A DNA stretch of 64,000 nt from Anticarsia gemmatalis (lineage: Eukaryota; Arthropoda; Insecta; Lepidoptera; Erebidae), in the NCBI RefSeq assembly GCF_050436995.1, contig NC_134754.1, positions 985,001-1,049,000 on the forward strand. Reading direction: 5' to 3'. Below, piece after piece: positions 32,894 to 43,456 of this stretch. The notes under the pieces were generated by a model. That model did no database searches. It was not told the DNA's origin and saw nothing but the letters and a program-made list of their open reading frames with translations. Each line of letters starts with the position of its first letter. The first letter of the stretch is position 1. The position numbers and the translations under genes were made by a program.

Positions 32894-35800
32894 CAATTAA
32901 TTGTTATAATATTTATGAATGTGTGTTAAATTTTTGAAATCTGTAGAGGAAACTATGCTTGACACAATTAGACACCAGAAGTTACCAATGTTCAGCCAGC
33001 TACTGATATTAATGATAATAATTTCACGTTGATTGATTGAACTTTAGTGGCGAGGAAGTAGCCGTTTTCTATATTGCCACCCATCTATTTTAGATGTTGT
33101 TGCTTACTAACGCCAAAAAGATGGTTTGCGTTATAATCATTATTTCACAAATCTCTCTTCGCAATTCCATGTGTATTTTACATCGGCATCGTAGTGTTTT
33201 GAAAATAAATACACATGTTATAACAAAATAATACAATGTACTATATGTTTGCCTGCCACCTGCAAAGTACAAAACAAGCGATATTTCAAATGGTAAGGTC
33301 GTGTACTAACGACAGTCGTCGGTACAACGAGCGAACATTAGCGGATGTCGCAACTCGCACATCTACGGAGATACATACCAATGGTTTCTTTTTATAGCTG
33401 ATACTTTTATAAGACACGGTACGACCACGGCACGTAAAAAACAAGCCCTTAAGACGAAAAAAAAGGTGCATTTCCAAAAAAAATATTGCGGTTTCACACA
33501 AATGCAGCGGTAGATCGACAATTAATTTACAATATATGTAGGTCTTCTCTATAGCCGCATGTTTCAGGAAAAAAAATATGATAGATTTGGATTAATGATT
33601 GAATGTCTAAATTCTTTGCTTTCATATAAAGTAACAAAAAATAGGCCAACAAATGAGTTCAATGTCTCATTTTAATTAATATAATGCTAGGTCTTCTCTT
33701 TAAACAGACAACGTCACAGGCTTACGCATGTGTGTTGCATTGAGAGTGTTAGAAATGTCAGCGATACATTGCAGCTTAGACTGTTCATTTGCGAGAGTAA
33801 ACTGTTGTCGACCCCTTCTTCGTAAATCCGCCGTAGAAATGTTTGAGATACGTCTTGTATAAGCTTACCTAGCAATTCATTACTAGTCTATATCCTGTTT
33901 AAATTATCACTTAGAGTAACATGAATATGATATTTTGATCACAATTTTATTAAACCGTATTTATGCATAATGCAATAAATAACCAGTAAAGCTACGTCAA
34001 TTTGAAATACTGAAATGAGAGGTTATTGTATTGAGTTACTTGCAATTGTATAATTAATAACGTAGAATTTGGTATTAATATACAATTATATTAAATATAT
34101 TTACAATTGCGGCAATAGGCTTGCGCACTTTTATTTGGGACTAATATGTTAAAAGGCGAAATGCCAGTATATTTCAGCTTTGAGTATACTCGACGAGATT
34201 TTATGTATCTATGTAATTACACATTCAATATCTTAAATTTTCTCCTTTACATAGCCATATACATATTTGTTCTATGCAGTAGAGCAGCCAGCGGTACACT
34301 ACCAAATATGCATACACTTTACGGAAACAGCAATTCTAGGAAGCTGTCCAAAATTCACATCAAACGAAATTTGTCGCTAATATTTGAAGTAGCCATTCTC
34401 AGTATCGTCGGTCTGTCGTGTAATATAAAAGTCTCTACTTTATGTGCTCCAAACGATAAATTCTTTATGCGTCAACGTCTACGCCTATTTAGATTTATTA
34501 GATTGGGTGTCTACTAAGTGTTTTACGTGTTACGTCGAATTTGTTGCAAATGTTCCTGTAATTGACGAGTTGCTGAGTTCTTTTGGGTTTTTCGTACTTT
34601 TGGGTGTGTTTTGGATTTCATTATACAAGCCGAAGTTTTGGGAATGGAGAATAATTTCATTCACTAGTTTTAGTGTTACTCTTAGGCTAAGACGTGGTTT
34701 CACTCCTAGAATCACCAGACGCAATACACTGAACACTAAAAGTATAAGTTTACTTCATTGATGCCTAAAACTCCTGTATTCTTTTACCGAATTTTAATCA
34801 AGTAAAAATTTAAAACAAAATTACTGTTTGTTGGCTTCTAAAATCATTTAAGTAAAATAAACTCAGCAGACAGGGACATAGAATTACTTACAATTATTTC
34901 AAAGCTCCAACATCATTAGTTTTATCACTATTAAGAAATAAGAAGAGAACAGTTTTATTTATATCAAAACACGAACAGGCAACATAACCTTAAATTCTAC
35001 TCAGCTCTTATGTGTACATATATTACTAGCATTTTCCCGGAACGTAAGATCGCTTCTCGGCTAATATTAACAGCTGATTCCACCTGGCTGACTCCTCCAG
35101 AAGACTGCACCGCCATCTACCGGCGGATTGTCGCATCGGATGCTGCAAAATGAACGATGAATCGCTATTAAATTCTTTAAAGAATGAAGCTTTTGTGTTG
35201 AAAATGTTTTGAGTTTTCACTTTTATTTAAGGTTGGGATTAAAGGTTGATGTTGGTGAAAGATTTTGTGTTAACGTCGTATAGCACATGCTAGGTTATAG
35301 TACTGATAATGAGATTTTGTTGCTAGATAAGTGTTCTGTCGGTAATCAAGATTCATGGGTTTGATGGTTACAAAAAATGGTTCTTAAATATTTTCGCTAT
35401 AAAATATAGCCATGTTATTTCTAATCAAATACTAACTTCTGTCCGTGACTCGGTTCATGTGTATATTTTTAAACAGTTTTACATACTCACAAATAATATA
35501 TCTAAACTTTTGCATTCATAATATTAGTTTTCACACACATTATTATGAATGAATTAAGTTAAGCTAGTCGTATCGTTTAGTTTAAATTACATTGAAACTA
35601 CATATTTAAAGGGACGGATATCTTGCCGAAGAGGCCATTATCTTTGCATTAGTCCTGCTAGGAATGTAGAATCATTTTCTCTGAATGAATTAGAATGATA
35701 TTATTATATCTCAATTATGTTTACTTTTATTACACTTAAAAAAAAGGAATAACGGGTGGGATTCTTCTTGTCAGAGTAAAATATATTAGACAAGCTTAAA

Positions 35801-36189
35801 ATCTAATATAAGAAAATCTTACGATCATTAACTAAATCTTAAATTCCAGGACAAATAATCCCATTTAATGGTCAAACCGATTTACTTAATACCAATATAA
35901 CAACATGGTCATTAAATAAAATGGCTGAAAACCATTATTTCCCTAACTCAAATCAGTTCGGTCGAAAATTTCACATCAACAGTAATTCAGTTTGGGCATT
36001 TTTATGAAATTACCGGCGCAGATGCTTTGGCCGTCCCCTGGCGAATTTAGCCGGTCATTATGCAAAACACCCGGCACCAGGAATACAAATGATGAACCAA
36101 TCTTTTTTCTCATGTAAATTTTTGTTTTCTTTAAGACAATTTTCTTGAGCAAATGTTGGGAAATGTTGTCTCTAGGTACAGTCATAAGT
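32894..36189. other. Gene-free DNA with two unexplained overlapping frames
   Basis: Overlapping plus-strand frames at 34146-34517 and 34444-34761 (123 and 105 codons) give hydrophobic or basic peptides without a domain I recognise. They may be a decayed gene or chance. A short patch at 35090-35140 (ACTGCACCGCCATCTACCGG) carries the CGCCATCTA word common in insect repeats. Nothing else was recognised. Confidence 0.35.
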
Positions 36190-36435
36190 ACACAAACATA
36201 AATAATATCAGGATTGTTATACCTGAGGTTGTGGGCAGAGGTGTATGAAATTTGGCCTTTAACAATGTTAGTCTCATGCATTCGGGGGCAAGCCTATTGC
36301 CGTATACCAAGCACGGTGCCGAACTCCAAACTACTATTGAGGATAATCTAATATGATTTCGACGGATCAATAACAGTTTGTCTGACCTGGAAGTCGAAGC
36401 CGAGACCTCGTGATCACAACAGACAGTGCTCAAGA
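36190..36435 (-). mobile_element. tRNA-derived SINE, family B, longest copy
   Basis: The minus strand reads GTGATCACGAGGTCTCGGC and TTCGACTTCCAGGTCAGAC (B-box region), then GTAGTTTGGAGTTCGGCACC, ACGGCAATAGGCTTGCCCCC and finally CACCTCTGCCCACAACCTC with AGGTATAAC. The 3' end links it to shorter tails at 41505 and 51045. It is old, with several substitutions in the B box. Confidence 0.55.
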
Positions 36436-36776
36436 GGCAGTCAAAAGTAAATAAAAAAATATATATCCAATATTGACATGCTGACAATGCTACCTTGCGG
36501 ATGTGCAGGCTCAGAACTTGGTGCTTTCAGTTCTAAATCTAAGTAGTTACTACTAGATGTTTTGCCAAAACTAGGCCATGTCATAAAGTACAGCAATTTG
36601 ACAAATGTCAGTTTCGCCTTATTTGCAGTTCGCAGTGTTGCCATCTGGCAAGCTGTGATCAATTTGGCAATCCTCAACACACAATATGCACACACATTGT
36701 CCTGTTATAAACTAAATACATTTTTGGCAATGAAGAAAGTAGAAACAAATATATATTTTTTTAGTAACCTACTTTA

Positions 36777-36787
36777 ATCTTTTACGT
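36777..36787. repeat. Target-site duplication, left copy
   Basis: ATCTTTTACGT here is repeated exactly at 40141-40151, directly after the GAAG-rich tail of the LINE. This fixes the insertion boundaries and shows target-primed insertion. Confidence 0.9.
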
Positions 36788-39700
36788 TGCATGCATGTTA
36801 CTTTAGGGTGCATGATAGGAGCCTCCCCGCGGCGCACCCTGGAAGCAGCTAGGTTCGGTAACGCAGAACCTAGGCTGAGTAATCCTCTCACCACAATGGT
36901 ACTCTCAAACTCTAGGCAAAACACCCCGCCTCTACCTCCAGATACCAATGACTCGTCTCAGAGTCGAAACGGCCCTTTTGAGGGTCAAAACAGGTTTTTA
37001 CACCATCAAAACCGTACCTCACGGCGTCAACATGGTACGCCAAATCCATTTCAACCCACAGTAACTGTCGTGTCTATAAATATTGAAGGTTTCTCTCTAG
37101 AGAAATCTAAAATCCTCACAACGCTTTGCAAAAACACGCTATGTGACATTCTGTGCGTTCAAGAAACTCATAGGGGTCCAGAACAAAGTAGACCAATGAT
37201 ACAAGGGATGTCACTTATAGCTGAAATCCCTCACGCAAAACACGGCAGTGCAATATTTGCAAATCCGTCACTCGCAATACAATCAGTGTCATGCAGCGCA
37301 GTAAACGAAATTGAAATAATCACAGTCGATATCGGGAATTGCACCATCACTTCAATTTACAAACCACCAAATATCCCCTTTTTATTTACCAGTACAGCAA
37401 ATTTCAACAACCACCCCATAAAAATTATCATTGGAGATTTTAATAGTCACAGCTCAGCTTGGGGCTACGCTGAAACGAACCCGGACGGTGTTGCTGTTGA
37501 AACATGGGCAGAAAGTATGGACTTTGCACTCATCCATGACCGTCTCCACTCCCGTCATCTTTTAATAGTAGGAGATGGCAACGAGGCTACAACCCTGATC
37601 TGATTTTTGTAAGTAACATTATCAGTCAGCTTTGTGAAAAAACTGTTTCTGGGCCTATCCCACACACCCAACACCGGCCGATAGTCTGCCGAATCCAAGC
37701 TGCTGTTAAACCTTCTACCGTACCCTTCCGCCGTCGTTTTAACTTCCACAAAGCTAACTGGGAGCTTTTCTCAGATACTGTAGATTCAAAATTAGCTGAC
37801 TTACTTCCTATACCCAACAATTACGATCAATTTGTAGATATTGTCTGGAAAACCTCCCGTAAGTGTATCCCTCGAGGCTGTCGTACATCCTATATACCCG
37901 GCTTAAATGGTGACTCTGCAAAATTGCTTTCCCACTACCAATCTCTCTACGAGAAAGACCCCTTCTCGGAGGAGACGCTCTCGACAGGAGAGGATTTGAT
38001 GCGCTTGGTAAGCGAGAGCCGCAAGCAGAGTTGGATGAGGCTTGTTGATAGCGTCGATATGACCCATAACAGCAAAAAAGCCTGGTCCACTATCAGAAAA
38101 CTCACGGGAGATCCACCAAAGCCCATAAACCCTGGAAATGTAACGGCAAATCAAATTGCCCACCAACTATTGTTGAACGGAAAACCACCGCAACGACTGA
38201 CCAGAACCAAAACACCAACTACTAGCACGGAAAATGATAACCATAGCAACATTAGCAAACCATTCGCATTAAATGAAATAATCACTGGCATACACTCACT
38301 AAAATATGGTAAAGCTGCTGGTATAGATGACATAACAACAGAACAAATTAAACACCTGGGCCCCGTGGCGACATCATGGCTTTTGGATATGTTCAACTCA
38401 TGCCTGAAAGACTTAAAGATCCCAAAACTGTGGAGACGAACTAAAGTCATTGCACTCCTTAAGCCCGGCAAATGCCCATCGGACCCAAAAAGCTATCGTC
38501 CCATTTCCTTGTTATGTCACACATACAAGCTTTTCGAAAGAATGTTACTAAATCGCCTCACCCCCATCCTAGAACCAACACTGATACCAGAGCAAGCCGG
38601 TTTTCGTCCAGGCAAATCTTGCACAAGCCAAACCCTCAATCTGGTACAACACATTGAGGATGGCTTTGAAACTAAAAACGTAACGGGGGTCGTCTTCGTC
38701 GACTTGACCGCTGCGTATGATACCGTCAACATAAGAAAACTACTGGGGAAAGCTTATGCTTTGACCGGTGACTTAGGCTTTATCAATATACTGCGGGAAG
38801 TTCTAAGTAATAGGCGATTTCAGGTGCACATAAATAATAACAAAAGCAGATGGCGTGTTCAAAAAAATGGGCTCCCACAAGGAAGTGTTCTGGCTCCTGC
38901 ACTCTTCAATATTTATACAAATGACCAACCCAAAACGCCAGGTACCAAACGCTATATTTACGCAGACGACCTTGCACTAGCAGCCCAGACGCCGAGCTTT
39001 GAAGAGTCCGAAGCACTACTCACACTAGCACTGGATAGACTTGGCGACTACTACGATGCCAACGCTCTAAAGCCAAATCCATCGAAGACACAAGCATGCG
39101 TATTCCATCTGCGTAACCGTGAGGCAAAAAGGACTCTCAATGTATCGTGGCGAGGTGTAAACATAGAACACTGCAATCATCCGCGCTACCTGGGCATCTA
39201 CTTGGACCGTGCTCTGACTTTTAGGGCTCACTGCTATAACACAAAGCAGAAAGTCGGAGCTCGAAATAACCTGCTGCGACGTCTCACATCATCGTCCTGG
39301 GGGGCAGCGCCACATGTACTCCGAACCACAGGTCTCGCACTTTCCTTCTCGGCTGGAGAATATGCGTGCCCTGTGTGGCACCGCTCCGCCCATGCCAAAG
39401 AAGTCGATACAGCTCTTAATGAGACATGTCGCATAATAACGGGCTGCCTTAAACCAACACCGCTCCACTTACTCTACCCCCTAGCAGGTATAGCTCCACC
39501 CGAAATACGTCGCGAAGTAGCTTGTGCAGTGGAGAAACGTAAACAAGAGACAGACACTCGCCACCCACTGTACAACTACGAAATGTGTCGGGCACGACTT
39601 AAAAGCCGGAGAAGTTTTTTAAGAACTGGCTCTACGGACGTAACCCCACGAGTGGCTAGAGAGAGCATGTGGACTAATAAACATCCAGTACCTGCCGACT

Positions 39701-40140
39701 TCCCTAAACCAGCAGAGATTTTACCTCCGGGACATCAACTGCCCTGGCCAACCTGGAGATCATTAAATCGCCTGAGATCCCAGGTTGGCCGGTGCAGAGA
39801 AAGTATGGCGAAGTGGGGCTTCTCTGACTCGTCTTCAAAGGGCTGCGACTGTGGGGCTCCCTCCCAGACAATGGCACACCTGCTCTCCTGCCCTCAGTGC
39901 CCGTACAACTGTACCAAGAAGGACTTATCCGAGGCAAGCCATGACGCCATTGCCGTTGCCGACTTTTGGTCGAAACATATCTGAATATATATCTAATTAT
40001 TATTATAACATGTATATACATATATATAAATACTAATAATACATATACTCGTATTTATTTACTGTTTATGTAAAACTGGAGGTACCTAAAAAAAAAAAAA
40101 AAAAAAAACTTTAAAAATCATTGACACGAAGAAGAAGAAG
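36788..40140 (+). mobile_element. LINE copy 1 (single-ORF, endonuclease-RT type) with 11-bp target-site duplication
   Basis: The element is bounded by ATCTTTTACGT on both sides and ends ATTGACACGAAGAAGAAGAAG. The sequence shared with copy 2 starts at GGGTGCATGATAGG (36806); the preceding 18 nt (36788-36805) are not in copy 2 and may be untemplated filler added at the 5' junction. The 3' UTR includes a 21-A run (40088-40108) inside the element. GC content is visibly higher than the flanks. Clade is uncertain: a single ORF starting almost at the 5' end and a short simple-repeat tail suggest the RTE/Proto2 area. Confidence 0.9.
36812..39984 (+). pseudogene. LINE ORF of copy 1, one frameshift
   Basis: The coding frame starts best at ATG 36812, six nt into the part shared by both copies; the upstream ATG at 36791 lies in the unshared 18 nt. 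The endonuclease shows VVSINIEGF, VQETH, TSIYKPPN and IIGDFNSH. The frame breaks near 37535-37550, where this copy has two extra bases relative to copy 2, and is then open to the stop at 39982-39984. Downstream are YRPISLL, GFRPGKSC, FVDLTAAYD, LPQGSVLAPALFNIYTND and the catalytic YADD, and a C-terminal knuckle CDCG-x6-MAHLLSC. Undamaged, the protein would be about 1,057 aa. With the frameshift the RT cannot be made from the normal start. Confidence 0.88.
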
Positions 40141-40151
40141 ATCTTTTACGT
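40141..40151. repeat. Target-site duplication, right copy
   Basis: ATCTTTTACGT, identical to 36777-36787. Confidence 0.9.
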
Positions 40152-40254
40152 CAAAATTTCTCCAAATTTTGTTTTGTAGGCAATTATTTTATTATTTTCA
40201 TTGCTGATATCTTGCAAAAAGGTCAGGTATATAATACCTACTCGTTACCAGCGG

Positions 40255-40347
40255 TCCTCTAAGAGAAGAGGTGTGGATGTGAATGAGGCAATGGAACTTT
40301 GTAACGATCGTACTAAGTGGCGTTCTCAGGTCTCTGCCTACCCGTAA
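40255..40347 (+). pseudogene. C-terminal remnant of a different LINE ORF2
   Basis: An open stretch of 30 codons plus stop reads SSKRRGVDVNEAMELCNDRT then KWRSQVSAYP. The DRTKWRSQ word is typical of the C-terminus of lepidopteran endonuclease/RT LINE proteins (known from family resemblance, not searched). It is followed by AAGGCGTAAATG and a GTAT repeat, like a LINE 3' end. The rest of the protein is missing, so this is a 5'-truncated insertion. It lies 104 bp right of the 11-bp duplication of LINE copy 1. Confidence 0.55.
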
Positions 40348-40946
40348 TGTAAACTGTACAAGGCGTAAATGTTTGTATGTATGTATTTCCGAACATAAAA
40401 GATCATGTAAAAATGTGACAGCGTATATTTTTGCTCATGACTGTACATCAGCTGTTATAAAGGTTGCTGTAATTTATGTGTGTCAAATATTACATTTTGG
40501 AGTACACTGTACCTTGACTTTTCCCAGTATTAATAATTCTAGGAATATTCAGGGAGAGGAGAGCTTCCTAGAAACTTAAAACGGTTGAAACGATTATGTA
40601 CCACTATAGAATAAGCTATTTATTAACGTTGTAACGGTTTAAAAATCAACATAAATTTGTGTTTTTAGAAACTACAGCGGCAATACTGACAAAATATTAT
40701 ATAGTTAACAACAAAATATATTCACGCTATGGAACATTAAAATCTGCTTCGTCTTTAGCGTTAAATAAAAAACAAAGACAACATTTTGATGAAAATATTG
40801 ATATTGTCCAATGATATTTATGATTTAAAATTAAATTTTATTTGATTACGTTTTTGTCATATTTCTGGGAAGTAATATTAGTTTTCCCATTTATTAATAT
40901 GATAAAGGTCAGGAAAATTCATTTTTAACAAATCGTTTCTAACCTT

Positions 40947-41010
40947 GTGGTGCGATTTTCTACTAATGTTAAATATCGACAACTGGCTAACTATTATTCG
41001 TGGAAAATAT
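40947..41010. mobile_element. MITE family M fragment
   Basis: GTGGTGCGATTTTCTACTAA and ATATCGACAACTGGCTAACT resemble the left arm of family M. The right half is absent. Confidence 0.4.
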
Positions 41011-41504
41011 TAGATTGACGCAAACAAATCAAATTCCTAGAAATATTTACCCATCAAGAACTTTTTTGCATAAAAATTCTAGAATATTTTCCAAGCTATT
41101 GGAAATCTCTAGCTATTTTCATTGTGCATCCTGCAGCCGATAAAATAGAGGTGATAAATAAAATTTTATGTCTCAAGAATATAGGTCATATCGGATTTAA
41201 GATTGCATTTCGTGATCGTTTCATATAAAGTGCGGGTTTGATGGCTCTTGCAGTTATAGCAATTGTTCTTTATTAAAAGATTAAATAGTATTATGCCGCC
41301 CATAACTTTAAATTAACTATGATGGATGAAACCAAAATCTAGAAAAAATCTTACTTTACTACCATAAATTCCGTCATTATATCTGCTTCTAATAAACTAA
41401 TTTATATTAAGATAAATTATTTATAGCTTAAAAATAAATGTCGTAATATTTAAAAACTAAAAAAGATTTGATAATATATTTTAGTTAAGCAAATCACGGA
41501 TGTA

Positions 41505-41558
41505 TTTCGTATATCTCTGCCCACATCTTTGGTTATAACAGGCGTTAAATTATGTATA
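41505..41558 (+). repeat. SINE family B 3' end
   Basis: CTCTGCCCACATCTTTGG followed by TTATAACAGGCGTTAAATTA matches the end of the copies at 36190 (minus) and 51045. Confidence 0.45.
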
Positions 41559-41821
41559 AACCTGCAAAAGAAAACTGTAAATTTTTTACAAGGTGAAAAA
41601 ACAAGTCAATGCAAAAAATAACATGCCAATACCAAAATACTGTCACTATTATCCGCCATTTCCAATACCCTCATTACAGCACTAAAAATATCTCGCTCTT
41701 TAAACTTTCTTTCTTAAATATCCAGTTCACCCCTATAGCTAATTACCCCACATTATCTCACACAAGCCAAGATAATACAGTGACATACATTTAAATTTGT
41801 GTACGTGTTTTCAGTGCATTA

Positions 41822-41828
41822 AGCGCCT
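41822..41828. repeat. SINE target-site duplication, left
   Basis: AGCGCCT, repeated exactly at 42074-42080 on the other side of the family G SINE. Confidence 0.8.
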
Positions 41829-42073
41829 ATCTATCTATCATATGGTTAGTGGTCAACCTAGTGTCAGAGTTGTTCAAACCCGTAAGGCCTTTGACATGGC
41901 TTAACGACTGTTATCTTAATTGACAACAACTGGGACCGACATTTTACGTGCCCTCCGAAGCACGGAGAGCTCAGTTCAAATACTATTATGCGGTCACCCA
42001 TCTATAGAATGATCGCGCCAACGGTTGCTTAACCCACAGATCGTTTACCGAGCAGTGAGCACCACTGGCTATG
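41829..42073 (-). mobile_element. SINE-like repeat, family G, copy 3, with 7-bp TSD
   Basis: On the plus strand it starts with an ATCTATCTATC run (the GATA tail on the minus strand) and ends at the head CACCACTGGCTATG. It is flanked by AGCGCCT on both sides. It contains GTGGTCAACCTAGTGTCAG, ACGTGCCCTCCGAAGCACGG and CAGATCGTTTACCGAGC. The duplicated target and the empty paralogous site in unit 2 prove it is a discrete, recently mobile retroposon of about 245 bp. Confidence 0.85.
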
Positions 42074-42080
42074 AGCGCCT
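42074..42080. repeat. SINE target-site duplication, right
   Basis: AGCGCCT, identical to 41822-41828. Confidence 0.8.
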
Positions 42081-42228
42081 CATGCACCTCATTAAAACTT
42101 ATATTGTGCTGCCTAGATTTTATCGTCGAGAAACAACTCAATGACAAATTTTAATTTGCGTAACAAAATACAATTATTCTCGAAAATATAACACTTTTCT
42201 ATATCCTCATAGTATCTAAATAGACAAC

Positions 42229-42420
42229 TTTGAAACTTTTTTTCTTTACAATTTAAAACTACCCGTAGAGCTAATTACCTCACATTATCTCACACAAGCC
42301 AAGATAATAGAGTGACATACATTTGTGTCCGTTGCTCTCAGTGCATTAAGCGCTGCATGCTCCCCATTAAAACTAATTGTGCTGCCTAGATTTTATCGTC
42401 GAACTACTTGTGCTTTGTAT
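42229..42420 (+). repeat. Local direct duplication, unit 2 (empty site)
   Basis: This is the paralogue of unit 1 without the SINE: GTGCATTAAGCGCTGCATGC runs straight through the position where unit 1 is interrupted. Several substitutions separate the two units, so the duplication is older than the insertion. Confidence 0.8.
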
Positions 42421-42480
42421 TCTTGTATCCGTTGTGTAATGGACGGAGGTATAGAATACACTATTACCTAAGTATAGGTG

Positions 42481-42723
42481 TGTAGCGGCTCGCTACATAC
42501 AGCGACATCTACTGGGACCAGCACGCAACCAACCACCTCGCGCAGTGTGACTGACGTCACAAGTCCTAGATCGCGCTATCGAAGTTTGCACGGCAACTGA
42601 CTATATATACAAGTTCCCGACTACAACAGTTGGGCAGCCTAGGCCCACCAGGCACGATCACCTCGCCTGGTCGGAGGATCCTCCCTTTGTGTTGGAGGAA
42701 CACGATCACCTCGTTCCTCCACA
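42481..42723 (+). repeat. Left LTR of the TRIM
   Basis: It begins TGTAGCGGCTCGCTACATAC. A CRE-like TGACGTCA lies at 42552-42559 and a TATATATA box near 42603, so transcription probably starts shortly after. The part shared with the right repeat ends at 42703. A canonical CA end directly before the primer site occurs at 42723 (TTCCTCCACA), so the true LTR may be 243 bp, with the right copy short by 20 bp. Confidence 0.75.
42603..42610 (+). promoter_or_regulatory. TATA box in the TRIM LTR
   Basis: ACTATATATACAAG sits about 120 bp into the LTR and is duplicated in the right copy near 43356. Its position between U3-like sequence and the CCGACTACAACAGTTGGGC stretch suits a pol II core promoter. 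Confidence 0.6.
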
Positions 42724-42724
42724 G

Positions 42725-42742
42725 TGGTGACCCCGACGTGAT
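42725..42742 (+). promoter_or_regulatory. Primer-binding site for tRNA-Trp
   Basis: TGGTGACCCCGACGTGAT is an 18-nt primer site of the tRNA-Trp type: it opens with the universal TGG (complement of CCA) and reads on as the complement of the tRNA-Trp acceptor and T-stem. One base separates it from the CA at 42723. Confidence 0.85.
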
Positions 42743-43056
42743 TGGAAGCAGCCTTCATGAAGATCAGACCAGCAGCAGCAAACCTTCGCACCCTCATCAC
42801 TCCTCACTCCTACAGCAGCAGTCGTACAACTCCAGCCAGCATCTTCGGCCACACCAGGGCACTCCACGAACATGTCGCTCACGCACATGACTGGCATACC
42901 CTACGGCCTCAGCGGCATCCAACCTGGGCATCATCGTCACGCTACTCTGACGCACCCAGGGCACCGCAACGCTTCGTCTCGACTCACCGCAGACAACAAG
43001 CACCTCGCCCCGACTCACTGGGGACACTTCACCGCACACCGCACACCGCACCTCTC

Positions 43057-43160
43057 CGACTCACTGGAGTTAGCGGCATACAGTTCCGACTCACTGGGAC
43101 TAGCGGCATACAGTTCCGACTCACTGGGACTAGCGGAATTCGAGTTCCGACGCACTGGAA
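43057..43160 (+). repeat. 30-bp tandem repeat inside the TRIM
   Basis: Units start at 43057, 43087, 43117 and 43148, each beginning CGACTCACTGG or a close variant (the last has CGACGCACTGG). The repeat makes short open frames look regular (LTGTSGIQF-like peptide units), but there is no domain. Confidence 0.8.
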
Positions 43161-43220
43161 CTCATCAATGCATGGCACTGGAGAGACTGACTGACATGAA
43201 GAGAAGATCGACCTACGGTC

Positions 43221-43233
43221 TGAGGGGGAGTGA
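43221..43233 (+). promoter_or_regulatory. Polypurine tract of the TRIM
   Basis: TGAGGGGGAGTGA ends exactly at the first base before the right LTR (TGTAGCGG). It would prime plus-strand DNA synthesis. Confidence 0.75.
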
Positions 43234-43456
43234 TGTAGCGGCTCGCTACATACAGCGACATCTACTGGGACCAGCACGCAACCAACCACCTCGCGCAGTG
43301 TGACTGACGTCACAAGTCCTAGATCGCGCTATCGAAGTTTGCACGGCAACTGACTATATATACAAGTTCCCGACTACAACAGTTGGGCAGCCTAGGCCCA
43401 CCAGGCACGATCACCTCGCCTGGTCGGAGGATCCTCCCTTTGTGTTGGAGGAACAC
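43234..43456 (+). repeat. Right LTR of the TRIM
   Basis: No difference from 42481-42703 was found on reading. It stops at GGAGGAACAC and then enters AT-rich flank (TATGTGTATTAG) without the 20 bases that complete the left LTR up to the primer site. Confidence 0.8.

Larger units (their letters stand above)
41690..42137 (+). repeat. Local direct duplication, unit 1 (with SINE inside)
   Basis: AGCTAATTACC, then CACATTATCTCACACAAGCC, AAGATAATACAGTGACATAC, GTGCATTAAGCGC and GTGCTGCCTAGATTTTATCG appear here in the same order as in unit 2. A family G SINE splits this unit at AAGCGC. Confidence 0.8.
42481..43456 (+). mobile_element. TRIM-type non-autonomous LTR retrotransposon, tRNA-Trp primed
   Basis: Two direct repeats of 223 bp (42481-42703 and 43234-43456) read as identical. 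They flank about 530 bp without gag or pol. Just before the right repeat lies a polypurine tract (GAGGGGGAGTGA), and a primer-binding site matching tRNA-Trp lies near the left one. These are the minimal cis signals for LTR reverse transcription, so it must have been copied by another element's enzymes. tRNA-Trp priming is known in the CsRn1 clade of Ty3/Gypsy elements, which includes silkworm members, so a CsRn1-like helper is a reasonable inference. I could not find a clean target-site duplication. Confidence 0.85.

Noticed and set aside
36791..36811. ATG at 36791 as start of the LINE protein
   Set aside because: It lies in the 18 nt not shared with copy 2; the ATG at 36812 is conserved in both copies.
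40088..40108. 21-A run as the 3' poly(A) tail of LINE copy 1
   Set aside because: It lies inside the element: the shared ATTGACACGAAGAAG end and the TSD come after it.
42742..43303. Overlapping frames inside the TRIM (150 and 143 codons)
   Set aside because: They come from a 30-bp tandem repeat in GC-rich sequence. There is no gag domain or zinc knuckle.
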